A DNA stretch of 64,000 nucleotides from Sanderia malayensis (GCA_013076295.1 RQOL01000464.1:104213-168212), one strand, 5' to 3'; shown: positions 45,515 to 57,740, counted from the stretch's first letter. Notes: generated from the letters alone by a model not told the origin. Numbers and translations are program-made.

Positions 45515-46845
45515 TCTAATATATATATTCTGCGGAGTCACTTGATGACGAACTTTCCTGCCAAAAACAATAGTTTCGACCCGAAACAATAGGTCGAACG
45601 CCTCAAAACAATGGGCCGAAACGGCGAATGAGGTATCCATGAAGGCTTTTTTCTGAGGCCCTTAATCTTCCCTATTTTTAAGTGAGCTGTTCCTTGCCGG
45701 CTGAACCAGAAAGTTATCTATATGAGAGCTTACAGTTTTCACTAAAAGGTTAGGAAATTCTTTGTTAAAGTTCGCCTAATTGGCTATCACGAAAAAACGA
45801 CGGTTTACGCTCGCGAAACTTCCAAATTCGCGTCGCGAAATCCATTTTCGAACAAAGTATTCGCTGTTCACGTGACGCGTTTCGCCTCTTGCTGCAATGT
45901 GATTGGCTCTTTTGGCGCGACCCACGTGCGTTGTCGATCGTTTTTCGTTATTCGCCCTCGGCTTGCAGGCGACGCACGTGAATTTTCGGTCGTTTTTCGT
46001 CCTCGGTGGCAGCAGGTACTTTTGGAGAAGATGCGTGTTTTTGTTTTGCACACAAAGAGCGCCTTTCAAACTGTTTTACGAGCTGAATTATTTTTGTAAA
46101 GAGCTGCTAATTGTTTCAAAGACCCCTGGAGAGTTGCAGGAAACAATTCGGAACACAGGTGATACCTTTGTTTTGTATTTTGAGTTGAAATAGTTATAGT
46201 TTTTGTAGTAGAGGTTGCTTTGGCATGCTTGCAACTTAGGCCCAATGAAAACAAAGTAAAAGTTATGAATTTTTCAGGCGCTATTTGCACGATTTTCCTC
46301 ATTTAAGCTTTCGACAAGTGTTTGTATGTTTGTATAGTAGGTATAGTATGTTTTTTAGTACATATAGTATGTTGGTATAGTATGTAGGTATGGTATGGTT
46401 TTATAGTAGGTATGTTTGTATAGTATGTAGGTATAGTATGTCGGTATAGTATGTAGGTATAGTATGCTGGTATAGTATGTAGGTATAGTATGTTGGTATA
46501 GTATGTAGGTATAGTATGTAGGTATGGTATGATTTTATAGTACATATAGTATTTTTGTATGGTAGGTATAGTATGTAGGTATAGTATGTAGGTATGGTAT
46601 GCTTTTATAGTAGGTATAGTATGTATGTATGTATGTATGTATGTCTGTATGGGCATGAGCGAAGCGAATGCAGCGTGCGAAGCGCGCCAACCAAATTAAG
46701 CTCATTTTTACTCAACGGCCTCCGGGGAGCGGATGCAGCGCACGAAGTGCGCCCTTTCAGTCAATGTGCTTTTATAATACATAGACAGGCGAGCGCAGCG
46801 AGCCAACCCATTGTACGTGGGGCTGAAAGAGGCAGGAGAGTGAGT
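45515..46845 (+). mobile_element. Non-autonomous Helitron H5, 3' truncated
   Basis: Starts A|TCTAATATATATATTCTG at 45515. The 5' 0.8 kb matches H1 best, with extra GCGACCCACGTGCG-type sequence near 45915-46005. Then comes a TATAG/TATG array (46320-46650), one GGGCATGAGCGAAGCGAATG module with TTTTTACTCAACGGCCTCCGG, and one minisatellite-type unit to about 46845. The terminal CTAG is missing. The element stops in GCAGGAGAGTGAG, where a short AGAGNGTAAGTTATT-like repetition begins. Confidence 0.75.
46320..46650. repeat. GTATGTAGGTATAGTATG microsatellite in H5
   Basis: Degenerate array of GTAGGTATAGTATG units ending in (TATG)6 directly before the GGGCATGAGCGAAG module, the same arrangement as in H1. 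A smaller related patch lies at 46995-47090, beyond the element. Confidence 0.88.
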
Positions 46846-46849
46846 TATT

Positions 46850-49690
46850 GTAGTATTATTATTACATTATTGTAGAGAGTAAGTTATTATAGTACTTACC
46901 TTCTGTCTTTTGTAGCTCAGTCATTCAATTAATATCTTCCAAATATTGCATAATATCCTTTCACCGAATAAAGCCAATAACATAATTATATAGTATTATA
47001 TAGTATAGTAGGTATAGTATGTATAGTTTGTTTGCATAGTAGGTATAGTATGTAAAGTTTCTACGTATAGTAGGTATGGTATGTATAATACATACACAAG
47101 TGGAAGTCTGTAAGGTAGAGAAAAGGAGAGTTATATACCTTGCAGGAAACCTGGCACATTAAAAAAAACTATTAAAACAGTGGTTGAAAGAAAATGGTTC
47201 AAACAATTTAGATATATATAATATATAGATCTACATAATAAAGAACAGCAATCAATTAATAATTAATAACATTATAATATAATAACTTATAATATATAAA
47301 TAACTATTATATTATAATAACTATTTTATTATAATAACTTATTATATTATAACTTATAATATAAATTTCCATACTAAATAGTTTTTGTAATCTCATAGTT
47401 ATTTTTATACGAAAGTAAAGATTTTTACTGAATGATCATACTATGTTTTCCACTTCTACACATTACTTTACAAGTGACTATTATTCAACTTAACATACCC
47501 TTTATATTTTTTCACCAATTTGTAGTTCAGTCTATTCCAAAGTCCTTGCTGTGCAATTTTTACTTTCACTATGCAGGAATATTATAGCACAGAATAAGCC
47601 AGCATCACATTGCTTCCACACGCCCAGGAGACCTCGATTTCGTTTTAAATTCTGTTTGGTGAGGCCTCAAAAGACAATATCTTCGACTGGAGCACACTAA
47701 AAACTTAATATAGTCGTATTAAGTTTTATACAACAGGGTGGAATTAAAATTAGATAGACAACATAGTACCACATTAGATGGTAAAGTAAAGTATAGTATG
47801 GTAGAGTAGATTATTAAATGGCAGAGTATAGTAGAAGGCAGTAAAACACAGTAAAGGGTAACTTTGCCTGTTACAGGATCAATATATGCCTTTCACATAA
47901 AATAGCACATTTAAAAAAACTCATTAACACACTGAGGAGAAAGGGAAAATGTTTACATTAGAACTTTCATTGGAGAGAAGAAACGATCCCCGAGAGAATG
48001 TTTTCATATGATACCTGATATGGTAATTTTTCTATTCATTTCACGGCAAATAATGCAATTTCATAGATTATTATTTCTGAATGGAAAGGTAGTACTTTTC
48101 CTACCTCATTCTTTTGTCTTTATCATGTTAACCAGTCAACGTATCTCAATATTGACAGCATATTTTTATATCCATGGATTTACAAATGACTATTATTAAG
48201 TACAACTTACCCTAGATATTCCATGAAATGTCTGTATTCGTTGGTATACCATTGCTACTTTTGCAATGTCACTATAATATAACATCATTATAAACCCAAA
48301 ACACCAGATTGTTTCCACCCGTCAAAAAGACCTTGATTTCATTTTACATTCTTCTGGGCGAGGCCATATTGTCGCTATAGTATCACAAGACAATTACCTT
48401 CGACAGAAGCGCGCGAAAAACTTTTCCAGATTTCGATCGCACAAATTCAAGTAAGTGGGAATTTTTTCTTCACAACTTTTAAAACTACCAACGTTTAACA
48501 AAGCAAAGACATATAAACTAAAAGGACTTACAAATAGTTGTATATTATTCACCACAATTTTCCACTTAATGTAGTGATTTTAATACAAGTTACTTTTGTT
48601 TCCTTCAGCATTATCACTGAACTCGAATCGCGCGCTCATTCACAAATACTTTCTTTCATTTTTCTACATACTTTTTCATATTCAAGTTTAAATTACTTTG
48701 TGCTACACTTTTCCTATAATTTATCTTTATTCCACCACCTTATCCAAAAATATGTTTCATTGCTAGCAACCAATATCACCTACTACATTATAACATGAAA
48801 GTTCTTATGTGGGTTTTTACTGTTTGTAGATAGTTTGTAAATAGTATATTTAGATAGTATTTAGTTGTAGTTTAGTGGGCTTGGTCATGCATGAATTAAA
48901 AAATTTATACAAAGTTATGCACTAATAATAATTTACCTCATTTTGGCCTAATCATCAATCTCACAAATGTTCCATTCATGCATGGTCAATGCTTTGTTGT
49001 TCCATTCCTGTCAACATTTTTCAACGTTTGGTTCATTCTTAAATTTAGTTCCATTTGCATGCTATTGTTTTAATGTTAAAAAAATTATACACTTACCACA
49101 CAAAAAACCAAGCAGGAGTGGCCTTTACTTTGTTGTTTATCAACCAAACCAACACCTACAAGTACAACCACACAGTTATGTTTTGAAAATATCTCAAAAA
49201 TGTTTCATTTATGCATGGTCAATGCTTTTTCTGTTGAAATTGTTCTTAAATTCAGTTCATTGTTAAATTAAGTTCCATTTATATATTATTCTTTTGATTT
49301 TAAAACCTGCATATTAATTATACACTTACCACACAAATAACCAAGTAGGAACAACACAACCTTTCTCCTTTTCTGTTTAGCAATCAAGACCTGCAACAAT
49401 AAACATTATGTGAAACCAGTTTCAATAATTTTGAATACTTTTAGGACACAGTAATGCACCTCATTGCTTATATTAGCTATCTAACCAACATAAAAAAAGA
49501 AGGATAGCACATTTCAATTTCAATTATTCCTATGCAACTCCTCTGAATTTGCCTATTTTTCTTATTTGGTATAAAAATAACTACAGTAACTAACTTACCC
49601 AAGCCTTCCATGCATGTTGACTAATTTTCATAAAAGGATGCATATTTCCTTCCAATATGTCCAAATTCTATAAATAATGGATAGCAATTA
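46850..49690. repeat. AT-rich non-coding tract with degenerate direct repeats
   Basis: No gene recognised. 47210-47380 is a TATAATA-rich simple stretch. A diverged pair of blocks of about 250-300 bp lies at about 47450-47705 and 48170-48430, sharing ACAARTGACTATTATT, AGACCTYGATTTC and GACAATA...CTTCGAC. A second pair at about 48960-49120 and 49195-49350 shares TGCATGGTCAATGCTTT and ATTATACACTTACCACACAA. Confidence 0.5.
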
Positions 49691-49900
49691 AAGTGAAACA
49701 CACCATAACTCATTACAGTTTGTGAAATAGCAATTGATTGAAGAGATTGACAAAGATCCAATTATGTTATTACCATTTCTCTCATTCCTCCGATTTGGAT
49801 TTTCTGAATCGCCTCTCTCTCTCTTCCTATCCTCGAGTCGACGACACGCTGTTCGGCTGTTCCTGTGTGCGCAGCGCAGGCTTCCCTTCCTTTGTCTTCG

Positions 49901-50090
49901 TGCACACGTGCACACGTGCACACGTGTCCATCCACCCTAAAGCACACACTCTCTCCTTTCACACAATCAGTCTGTCACGTGCTAATTTTTTCCTTCCCAC
50001 CTTTACAAGTCTAAAGGACGAAGGGAAGCTCTCTTTTCAAGAGAAACTTTCCCTCCCTTTTTATCACGTGATGTGTATGAACCAATAGTA
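49901..50090. promoter_or_regulatory. CACGTG-rich promoter-like patch
   Basis: Three overlapping GCACACGT units at 49901-49927 create three CACGTG palindromes. Two more CACGTG sites lie at 49976-49981 and 50065-50070, and CCAAT at 50082-50086. The stretch is CT-rich and less AT-rich than its surroundings. CACGTG is the E-box bound by bHLH factors. No transcript start can be assigned, so the regulatory role is inference. Confidence 0.35.
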
Positions 50091-51189
50091 AACGGTTTAT
50101 TGTACAATAGAATCCCGCCTCTGACAATTTGCATTATCACATTGTGTCTACTTTTAGCTGGACGATTTTTCAAAAGGCTATTATTATTCACACATATTTA
50201 TCGCTAAGTAAGTAATATAAATGTTCTTTAAACAAATATAACCTAACAATCTTTATTCATTAATATTTTGCGAAATACTTTTAATAAATATTTTTCCCTT
50301 GGTATACTTTTAACAACAATAACAGGTTGTCTGTTGTCCAGGCATCGTTTGCAAAATAACTATTTCTTGCTCATAACTATTCTAATTTCCCTTTTGTTTC
50401 TAACCATAGATTTGAGAGAAAGAAGACTCGGTAAGAAATATATCAAATAAACGACAATTTTTTATTATGACTAACTTCTCATTACAATTAATTATTCGTA
50501 ATTGGTAACTCTTTCATTCTGTGTTATTCTGTACCCAGGCAAATCGATTTTTAAATTTTAAATTTTGGACACCTCACCTTCACTAACTCCTTTCAACAAT
50601 GAACTTATATTTTTGTTTGGCATTGTTTCTCTTTGTAAATTTTACCTCAACTAAACTTAATTACCAATAAAAAGATCATGTTTGTTTAATAGATCTTTAA
50701 ATATATCAACAAACATTTATGGGACCGTTTTTCAACATATTTACTCTGAAATAATAATTTAACTTTTTGGTTTTTTTTTTAAACTAAACTAGATTCAGCA
50801 GGTTAATTTTCATTGTGTTGTATGTGGCATTGTATTGCTTTGCTGTACATTGTATTGCACTGCATTGCTTACGACTCATGTTAAAGGAAAGATATTCGCG
50901 TAAGTTATATGTCGATTTAAATATCGATTTAGTTACTATTGATGTAGTTTTTTTTACATCGATGAGATAGATGAATAATCTGGACTGCTTTTTTTTACAA
51001 ATGTACATCAAACTAATTAAAGTCGACGGGTGCACTAATTAAAATAAAAATGCTTTTTTAATTTATTAGTTTACTTTACTGTGTCAAAAAAGGAATTGGA
51101 TGAAATGCAACTAGAACCTTTTCTGATAACAAAAATATTGATTAGTTATTTTTAATTTTTGCTTAACATTTCAAAATTTTGTTTCACAG
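50091..51189. other. AT-rich, no gene recognised
   Basis: Short frames only, one with a hydrophobic run near 50370-50420 but no methionine start. A CATTGTATTGC/GCATTG-type short repetition occurs near 50825-50875. Nothing else noted. Confidence 0.35.
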
Positions 51190-51827
51190 AAGGGCAAAAA
51201 CAAGCTATTCGACTTGCACGCAGAGTTACCCAGCAAACAAAGCGACTAAAACTGGAAATATCCAAGTACAATGCACAACTCTCATTGCTGAAAGAACATG
51301 TCCTTCTTTGCTAGAGTCTGTGTCGTTTGAAGAAGCCAAAGATCCCAATTCCAGTCTTTAACAAAAGTATGCGGATACTCAAACTTCCTTAAGTCTTCAA
51401 GACAAAGTACCGTTTGCTATCAAACGACGAATTATTGATTTGTCGGAGTTGGAAAAAAGATGTGAAGAAGAACGAAATCTTTTACATGCAGAATGTGAAA
51501 TGCTTTTGAAATCGAAGTTGAAGAATGTGAAAATGTTGAAGGAAAAGGTGGGCCAGTTGTCTGATAACGAGGACTCGAATTCATTGGGCCTTAAAAGTAT
51601 TCAAGCACGTTCTTATCATAAAAAATGAAATTATAACCACAAAGGCTACATAGAACAAATTTGGACAAGAGATCCCATTCTCAGTCACCCACACGGGGTG
51701 CGAATTTTTAGCGGATATCGCTTTTTCTGTAGAGGCTGAATACGACAGTGACAGTGTTGATGATTTTGAAGAACTGGATGGGTTGACAGATGAAGAATCG
51801 GACTCTGATAATACATTTGAAAGCTGA
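51190..51827 (+). pseudogene. KDZ-like transposase C-terminal tail
   Basis: After a good acceptor (TTTCACAG) the frame reads EGQKQAIRLARRVTQQTKRL and KYNAQLSLLKEHVLLC, then shifts frame (VSFEEAKDPNSSL), then DKVPFAIKRRIIDLSELEKR with CEEERNLLHAECEMLL. The order of basic helix, long linker and VPFxIKRxIIDL coiled helix is what I recall from the C-terminus of KDZ (Kyakuja-Dileera-Zisupton) transposases. It ends in a strongly acidic tail (DSDSVDDFEELDGLTDEESD) at TGA 51825-51827. No catalytic region is present upstream, and at least two stops or frame breaks occur. Confidence 0.5.
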
Positions 51828-52119
51828 TAACAACATGTTAAGCATTTGCTAAAGACTGTATGAATTTATTAATTTTGAGTAGGTATTAACTAAAAAAATT
51901 GACTGGTGTCTGTTGATATGCAATTTGTACTTTTTTAAACTGATATTCGGTTTTGAATACAGTTTTCTGGATGGTGGCTTATTTTAATTGTAGGTACTCG
52001 TAACATAGTTGACCCCTTGACCAGAAAGCGAACTTTCGAATGAAGCATTCAAATTACTGCCGCAAGCTGTATGTGCTTAAAAAAATTTTATATGCTTTTG
52101 AATTATATGAAACTTTATA

Positions 52120-53014
52120 CCGGGTGAGTCAAAAAAAAGTTTCGGTGTTTGTGATTTTTTAAATTGTTGATAACACACTCCAATTCCTAACGTGTGGCTG
52201 GAATGTGGAATTAGTTATGAAAAATTATTTGGCTGAAATCGGACATATATGTTGCAAATTATGCAAAAATTTGTGAAAATTTAACGTACGTCTGTGTGAC
52301 TATGTTTTTGAAGAAAGAAGGGGGACCTCTCCCTTCATGGTGTGTTACTTTAACTGATGCAAATTTATACAACTGATGCTCTTGGAACTCAGTGTGTACA
52401 GAAGATAGGACTGTCTGATGGTAAGCAATGTAAAAGGCTTTGGTCTTACTAAGTACGCCAATACGTGGTGACTCTAATTTAGCATTGTTTGGCATTACTT
52501 CCTTTTTGCTACTTGGTTGAAATGAAAAACAGAGATTATCTTTTGTGCTATTAATTTTATTTTACTCATTTGTAGAAAACATGAATGTTCTTGAAAAAGA
52601 GGAGAAATGAAGGAAAACCAAGACTGAGTCTTCTGTCATCAATGTACCATAGAGAACTTTTTTACAAGAGAGGTGCTGCTGCCTGGTTAAGAAATGAGTA
52701 TTGACACTGAGTGCAATTGTGCGATTTAGAAACCTCATTTATGATGAACAGTAAATCATGATGTGATGAGTGGTATCATGTTCCATTTTACCAACAAAAC
52801 GATAAGTCTTGGGCCATAAGTCACACTGCAAGGCAAGGAAAGCCCTTGAGAAAAAACTTGAAACTCGAAGACAAATTTTCTTTCTAAATTCTTCGAAATT
52901 TCTTGGTGATGCGCGAATAGATTGCTTGTTTGTTTACAGCTAATTTGCAGCCTATTATAGAATGAATTTCAAGCTATTTGGCACAGTTTAAGAGTATTTT
53001 TTTGACTCGCCCCA
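52120..53014. mobile_element. TA-type MITE with TGAGTCAAAAAAA ends, diverged
   Basis: Left end TA|CCGGGTGAGTCAAAAAAAAG. Right end, read in reverse, CTGGGGCGAGTCAAAAAAAT. The ends match those of the element at 55994-57580, where TA duplications are exact, so both belong to one family, probably Tc1/mariner-like. Here the right TA has decayed to TC. No transposase is present. Confidence 0.5.
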
Positions 53015-54024
53015 GTCGATTTTTTTGCTATAATTCGCCCTTGAAACGACCAATTAACGTAGAATTTGTTCAATTTTACCAAAAAAAAGCCTTTATACTT
53101 GTAAATCCATTTGACCATGTAGTTATTTAAATAATAAAGTCTTGGGCCATAAGTCATACTACAAGGCACGGAAAGCTTGTAAACGTGGTCGGTCTAAGGC
53201 CTTTCATCTTCTTATATCAGCGAACGGTTTCTTCGATGAGACGCGAACAAGTAAATACACAGACACATAAAATGATGACACAATTCCATAATTATTCTTT
53301 CATTTCTGACACAACCAAGCTTCTTTTCAGCATACAATTAATCTTCTCTAACGACAAACGAACAACAAACGAACGACAACAGTGTCTCCAATACTGTTCT
53401 AAACGGCGGCCCCACAACAACAAATTTAATAAACCAAAAACTGAGGCACTGAGATCTTTCACAAGCATCTCATTCCTCGACGACAGTATGCTCTCATGCT
53501 TCTCGATGCTTACATATCCAGGCGAGTCTAAAAACTAACTAATTAAACTAAAACACATGCATTTAAACTACTAAGATCACTTGATAACATTACGAAGAAC
53601 TAAACCAAATCCGTCAACAAGGGAAGTGATACGTCCGGCGAGAAAAGCAAATGAATGTTAAGCTAATTACAAATACAAGATTAACAAAAGCGAAAACAGT
53701 ACCGATGCCACCAGGCATGGCATGTGAACAGACGAAAGCACATGCGAAAAAAACAACAAATGAATGAATAAAATAAAAGCAAAACTAGCAGTATTACAAA
53801 CTCAGTGATAAACTTTTAATAATTCTAATATAATAAAGTCTAACGAAACATGATATTAACAAAAAGATAGAAACAGACAGACTTTGTGTACAATAAAACG
53901 CTTAGAAAAAACGCGAAGTTAAATTTTCTGACTTTTTGCCCATAAATCCCGTAAATAACCAGAGTTAGGTTTACATTGCTGATGAAAATGATGGGTACGG
54001 AAACAAAACTACCTACTAAATTTA
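53015..54024. other. No gene recognised
   Basis: AT-rich. A near repeat of GTCTTGGGCCATAAGTCA occurs at about 52808 and 53141, each followed by a CAAGGCA...GGAAAGC block. It contains the presumed 3' non-coding side of the minus-strand gene ending at 54025. Confidence 0.35.
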
Positions 54025-55870
54025 TTACTTCCTAATAGTTTTTTTCAATAAAGCCAGAAAATCATTGTCGATTGCAAGTTGTTTTGTTCCTTCGTCGATT
54101 TTGTGCTTCCAAGCAATAACATGTCCACGTGTATCTTTTATTATGCTTTTCTTCTTGATGGACGTGGGTGTGCTCAGAAAATGATAGCATCTCCCTTTCT
54201 TTTTGTCCAACCAGCAACCAGGGACAGTGCCATCATCGCTTAGATTCTCGATGTCTTCTTCGATGCCTTCGTAGTAGAAGAGCCAAAATACTCTAGGATT
54301 TTCCGTATAGGTTGCAAAGATAATGCTACCTTGCAGGGAATTATAATTTGTTGTTAGAGCATGCAACGCCTCTTGAGTAAAATATTCGTTATACCTATTC
54401 TGCAGCTCAGCGAGCTCACCTTTCCGTAAATTGTTCAAAATGTCTATTCCCGTCTCTTGGATCTTTGCACCACCATTCAGGACTCTCTTTCCCACCTCCT
54501 CGTCGACTACTTTCAGCATGCAAACTGGCAAATTCACATTTACATGGCTTTCCTCGGCTTCAGCTTCACTTTCTGCATTATCAGACTCGGTAGTCGGAGG
54601 AGCAACAGACGTCATATTATTACATGTGGCTCCAGATGAGGCAGAAGACGGGGGAACAAGCGCTGGCATGAAAGGCTTGAAAACGATATCATTTTTTTGC
54701 TCATTATTTTGTCAATTTGAGCCTGTCCATAATCAGTTGGCTTCTTCACTTGTCCATTCTCCTTTCTCCGTGGGATGTTGTCCGGTATTCCTTCTATGTA
54801 GAAGTTTCCTTTCAAATAAGGAACCTTGGCATTTTTGCAATTGATAGCTTTGGCTACAAAACAAAGACATCTATGTAGCAACTGATTAATCACATAACAA
54901 AACAACAGTGAAAAAACCAAACTTAGATACACAAATAAAAATATGTTGTTGCACAAATATCTGAAACTTTGTGTCACAAGACAACATACCATATGCTTCA
55001 TTGAAAACAGTTTGCAAGTCTTTGTAGCTGAAATTTTTCTCTTTTTCTTTAACATCTACAAAAGAAGAGCAATTGGCTTCAAACTTCATGCTGTCCTGGA
55101 ATCATTCATACACACACCAAATAATATTAAGAAAGAAAAAACCATGGCTTCATGAATTCAGGTATCCGAAAGGTGACTATTTGGTCAAGACTTCATAATA
55201 AAAATACCAGCAACTCCCAGTCATCTACTCAGACATCTTTATATAAATACTAAGTATATAAAAATTTAAAAAAAATGCTTACCAAAAAACTTTCTGAACT
55301 CAAAATCAATTTGAGGTGCACTGCTTAGATATTCTATGCCACGTCTGGATCCAAAAAAAGAAATATGGCCATTTTTATCCAATACAATGTTGGAACTCTC
55401 AACTCCAAGTTGTTCAAGCTGCATTATCTGAAACATAAGCAGTATTTATTTTAAGTAATTTGAAACTCATAAACAATACAATGGTACAATAATACAATAA
55501 ACTATAACATGGTATAGCAGTGCACAAACATTTTCACAAATTCTAATTTTTGGGTCTTTTAACTGTCACAAAGGGGGTCAAACAAGTAATTAAATGTAAT
55601 CAGTTGAAAAGCCTAAGACAGTTTTCATAGAAAAAGTACTATAAATGTCTACAAAAGACAAATGATAGCAAACACATACATTATTTATAAGCTTCTTCTT
55701 GATGTGCTTTATTTGAACAATTTTCTCATCCTCTGTGAGATCTGGAGAATTTTCATTAAGTCTTGCTGCTTCTTCTTTGCATGACTGCTGATCAGCTTGG
55801 CTTAAATTATGCCATGTTGTTGACATGTATGTGAGCCGCTCAGCATTGGATTTGAATCCAGCTAGCTTCC
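54025..55870 (-). CDS. Unrecognised multi-exon gene with HMG-box-like exon (5' end missing)
   Basis: Four minus-strand exons. A: 55680-55870 (CTAG|GG acceptor, AAT|GTATGT donor), with RLTYMSTTWHNLSQADQQ and SCKEEAARLNE, like the second helix of an HMG box. B: 55283-55427 (TTTCAG|AT, TTTTTG|GTAAGC). C: 54990-55095 (TTCCAG|GA, TATG|GTATGT). D: 54025-54853 (TTTGTAG|CC), ending at a TAG. A-B and C-D join in frame. B-C misses by one base at a T6 run, and D changes frame at an A7 run near 54692; both could be homopolymer errors. Exon D carries a Ser/Glu-rich linker and YYEGIEEDIENLSDDGTVPG with a basic C-terminus (LLKKTIRK). I do not know the family. The side towards exon 1 is occupied by transposons from 55994 on. 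Confidence 0.6.
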
Positions 55871-55993
55871 CTAGAAATATGTATGTTATGGAATTTCCAC
55901 TAGGCATCAAAATATAGTATGTTTCTATTTGCAGTAAAATGTTATTTATATATATGCAGCTGGAAATTTATATTTATATATATAAATATAATA

Positions 55994-57580
55994 CTGTGTG
56001 AGTCAAAAAAAGTTGTGCTGCTTGAAAATTTTCAAATTGGTGTGTTCCAATTCCAAAAGTTTTGGAATCAGTATGTGGCTGGGATGTGAAATTGGCAATA
56101 AAAAATATCTGGTGAACATCTGGCATGTTTTAAGTTATAAGGATGATTTTGAGAATCTATCACCTGTTAAATCTCCAAAAACAGCCTAAAAGTATTGATC
56201 AAAACCGACAGTGTTTCAGTACAGCCTGACAATAGTGAAAATGAGAGGTTTACTAATTATATATATTTAATTGTTTTAGGTCCATTTTTGTAATTTGACA
56301 GACTTCCTTACAATTTGTCGCATAAATCGGAGAAGAAATGTCCGATTTTGATCAGAAATTTTGCAATACCAGTTTAACATCTCTGTCAAACACTGGTTTT
56401 GAAAAATTAGGTATTAAGGCCGGGTTACACGATCACTTTTTGCCATCACTTTTTTTGATATTGGACCAACGTGATAAAAAGTGATCGTGTAACATGCAAA
56501 AATGATGGATTTTCGCAGCAGATTTTAATGGGCTTACGAGGTGTTAATCCTCCATCATTGAAAATTTTACTCTGAACGAAAGCAGAGTAAAATCGAGTCC
56601 ATCACTTTTTTTCAAAGAAGCCGACAAATTCTTACGTCACGTAGTGTTTTGGTGAAGAGGAAACGGCCTAGAGTTTCGGGAAAAGAAGTATACAACTTGA
56701 AATTGTGCTTAGAAACATCATTATTTGCATGAAAACGAATATTAATAATGATCAGGAAAAATTTGAAGTGCAAAACAATCTCGAAAAATCAAATTTCGTA
56801 GAATATAGTAGTGCGAAATAAGTTAATTTGTATCCTCGGAATATCGAAGTGTAATGTCAATTTAATATTACATATTAAAAAGATAGGGCACCGCTATTAC
56901 ATTACTCGATCTATTGCCAGGAAGACCCAAAAGAAACAGGACGATGCGACGGAGTCTGCTAAAAATTCCAGGAGATCCTTGTTGTCTTGTTGATCTTTTT
57001 CATAGGCCAGAAAAAGTTCCGTGTTAGTGGCAATGTCTTGTTTGGACTGCTGTATGCATGTATAATAAACCATATGTATCTGATCATGTATATAAATTAA
57101 CTTACATTTCGCACAACTATATTCTACGAAATTTGATTTTTCGAGATTGTTTTGCACTTCAAATTTTTCCTGATCATTATTAATATTCGTTTTCATGCAA
57201 ATAATGATGTTTCTAAGCACAATTTCAAGTTGTATACTTCTTTTCTCGAAACTCTAGGCCGTTTCCTCTTCACCAAAACACTACGTGACGTAAGAATTTG
57301 TCGGCTTCTTTGAAAAAAAGTGATGGACTCGATTTTACTCTGCTTTCGTTCAGAGTAAAATTTTCAATGATGGAGGATTAACACCTCGTAAGCCCATTAA
57401 AATCTGCTGCGAAAATCCATCATTTTTGCATGTTACACGATCACTTTTTATCACGTTGGTCCAATATCAAAAAAAGTGATGGCAAAAAGTGATCGTGTAA
57501 CCCGGCCTTTAGAGAACTGTATGCTAAAAATTTCCAATTTAAAAAATCACAAACGCTGCAACTTTTTTTGACTCACCCAG
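55994..57580. mobile_element. TA-flanked MITE, mariner-like, hosting a second element
   Basis: Ends CTGTGTGAGTCAAAAAAAGT (left) and, reversed, CTGGGTGAGTCAAAAAAAGT (right), each next to TA (55992-55993, 57581-57582). The arms match over roughly 50 bp with some divergence. The TA target duplication and short arms fit a Tc1/mariner-type non-autonomous element. Without the inner element (56417-57508 plus one TTA) it would be about 0.5 kb. Confidence 0.68.
56417..57508. mobile_element. Harbinger-type MITE with about 410-bp near-perfect inverted arms
   Basis: Ends AGGCCGGGTTACACGATCAC and its complement, flanked by TTA on both sides (56414-56416, 57509-57511), the 3-bp TWA duplication of PIF/Harbinger insertions. 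Arms 56417 to about 56830 and about 57096-57508 match with only a few differences, so insertion was recent. Each arm starts with GTTACACGATCACTTTTT and carries its inverse about 60 bp in, so the motif occurs four times. The 0.27-kb middle contains a minus-strand frame (NTELFLAYEKDQQDNKDLLE) that may be a relic of the parent element's coding region. Confidence 0.82.
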
Positions 57581-57740
57581 TATATCAAATAGCTAGATGT
57601 AAATTATGTAACTTGTAGTGCCTGGTTTAAAAGTTTAAAATGTGAATACCTTCTCTGGACAATCTGCTATAATACACATTCTGTGCGGTCAATTTCCTCT
57701 CCCCTTTCCTTCTTTTAATTGCACATTTTAGAATTGTTGT

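Noticed and set aside
45241..45592. Overlapping plus-strand frames of 72 and 94 codons
   Set aside because: They run through a 40-bp direct repeat and into the Helitron, with no domain and no splice support.
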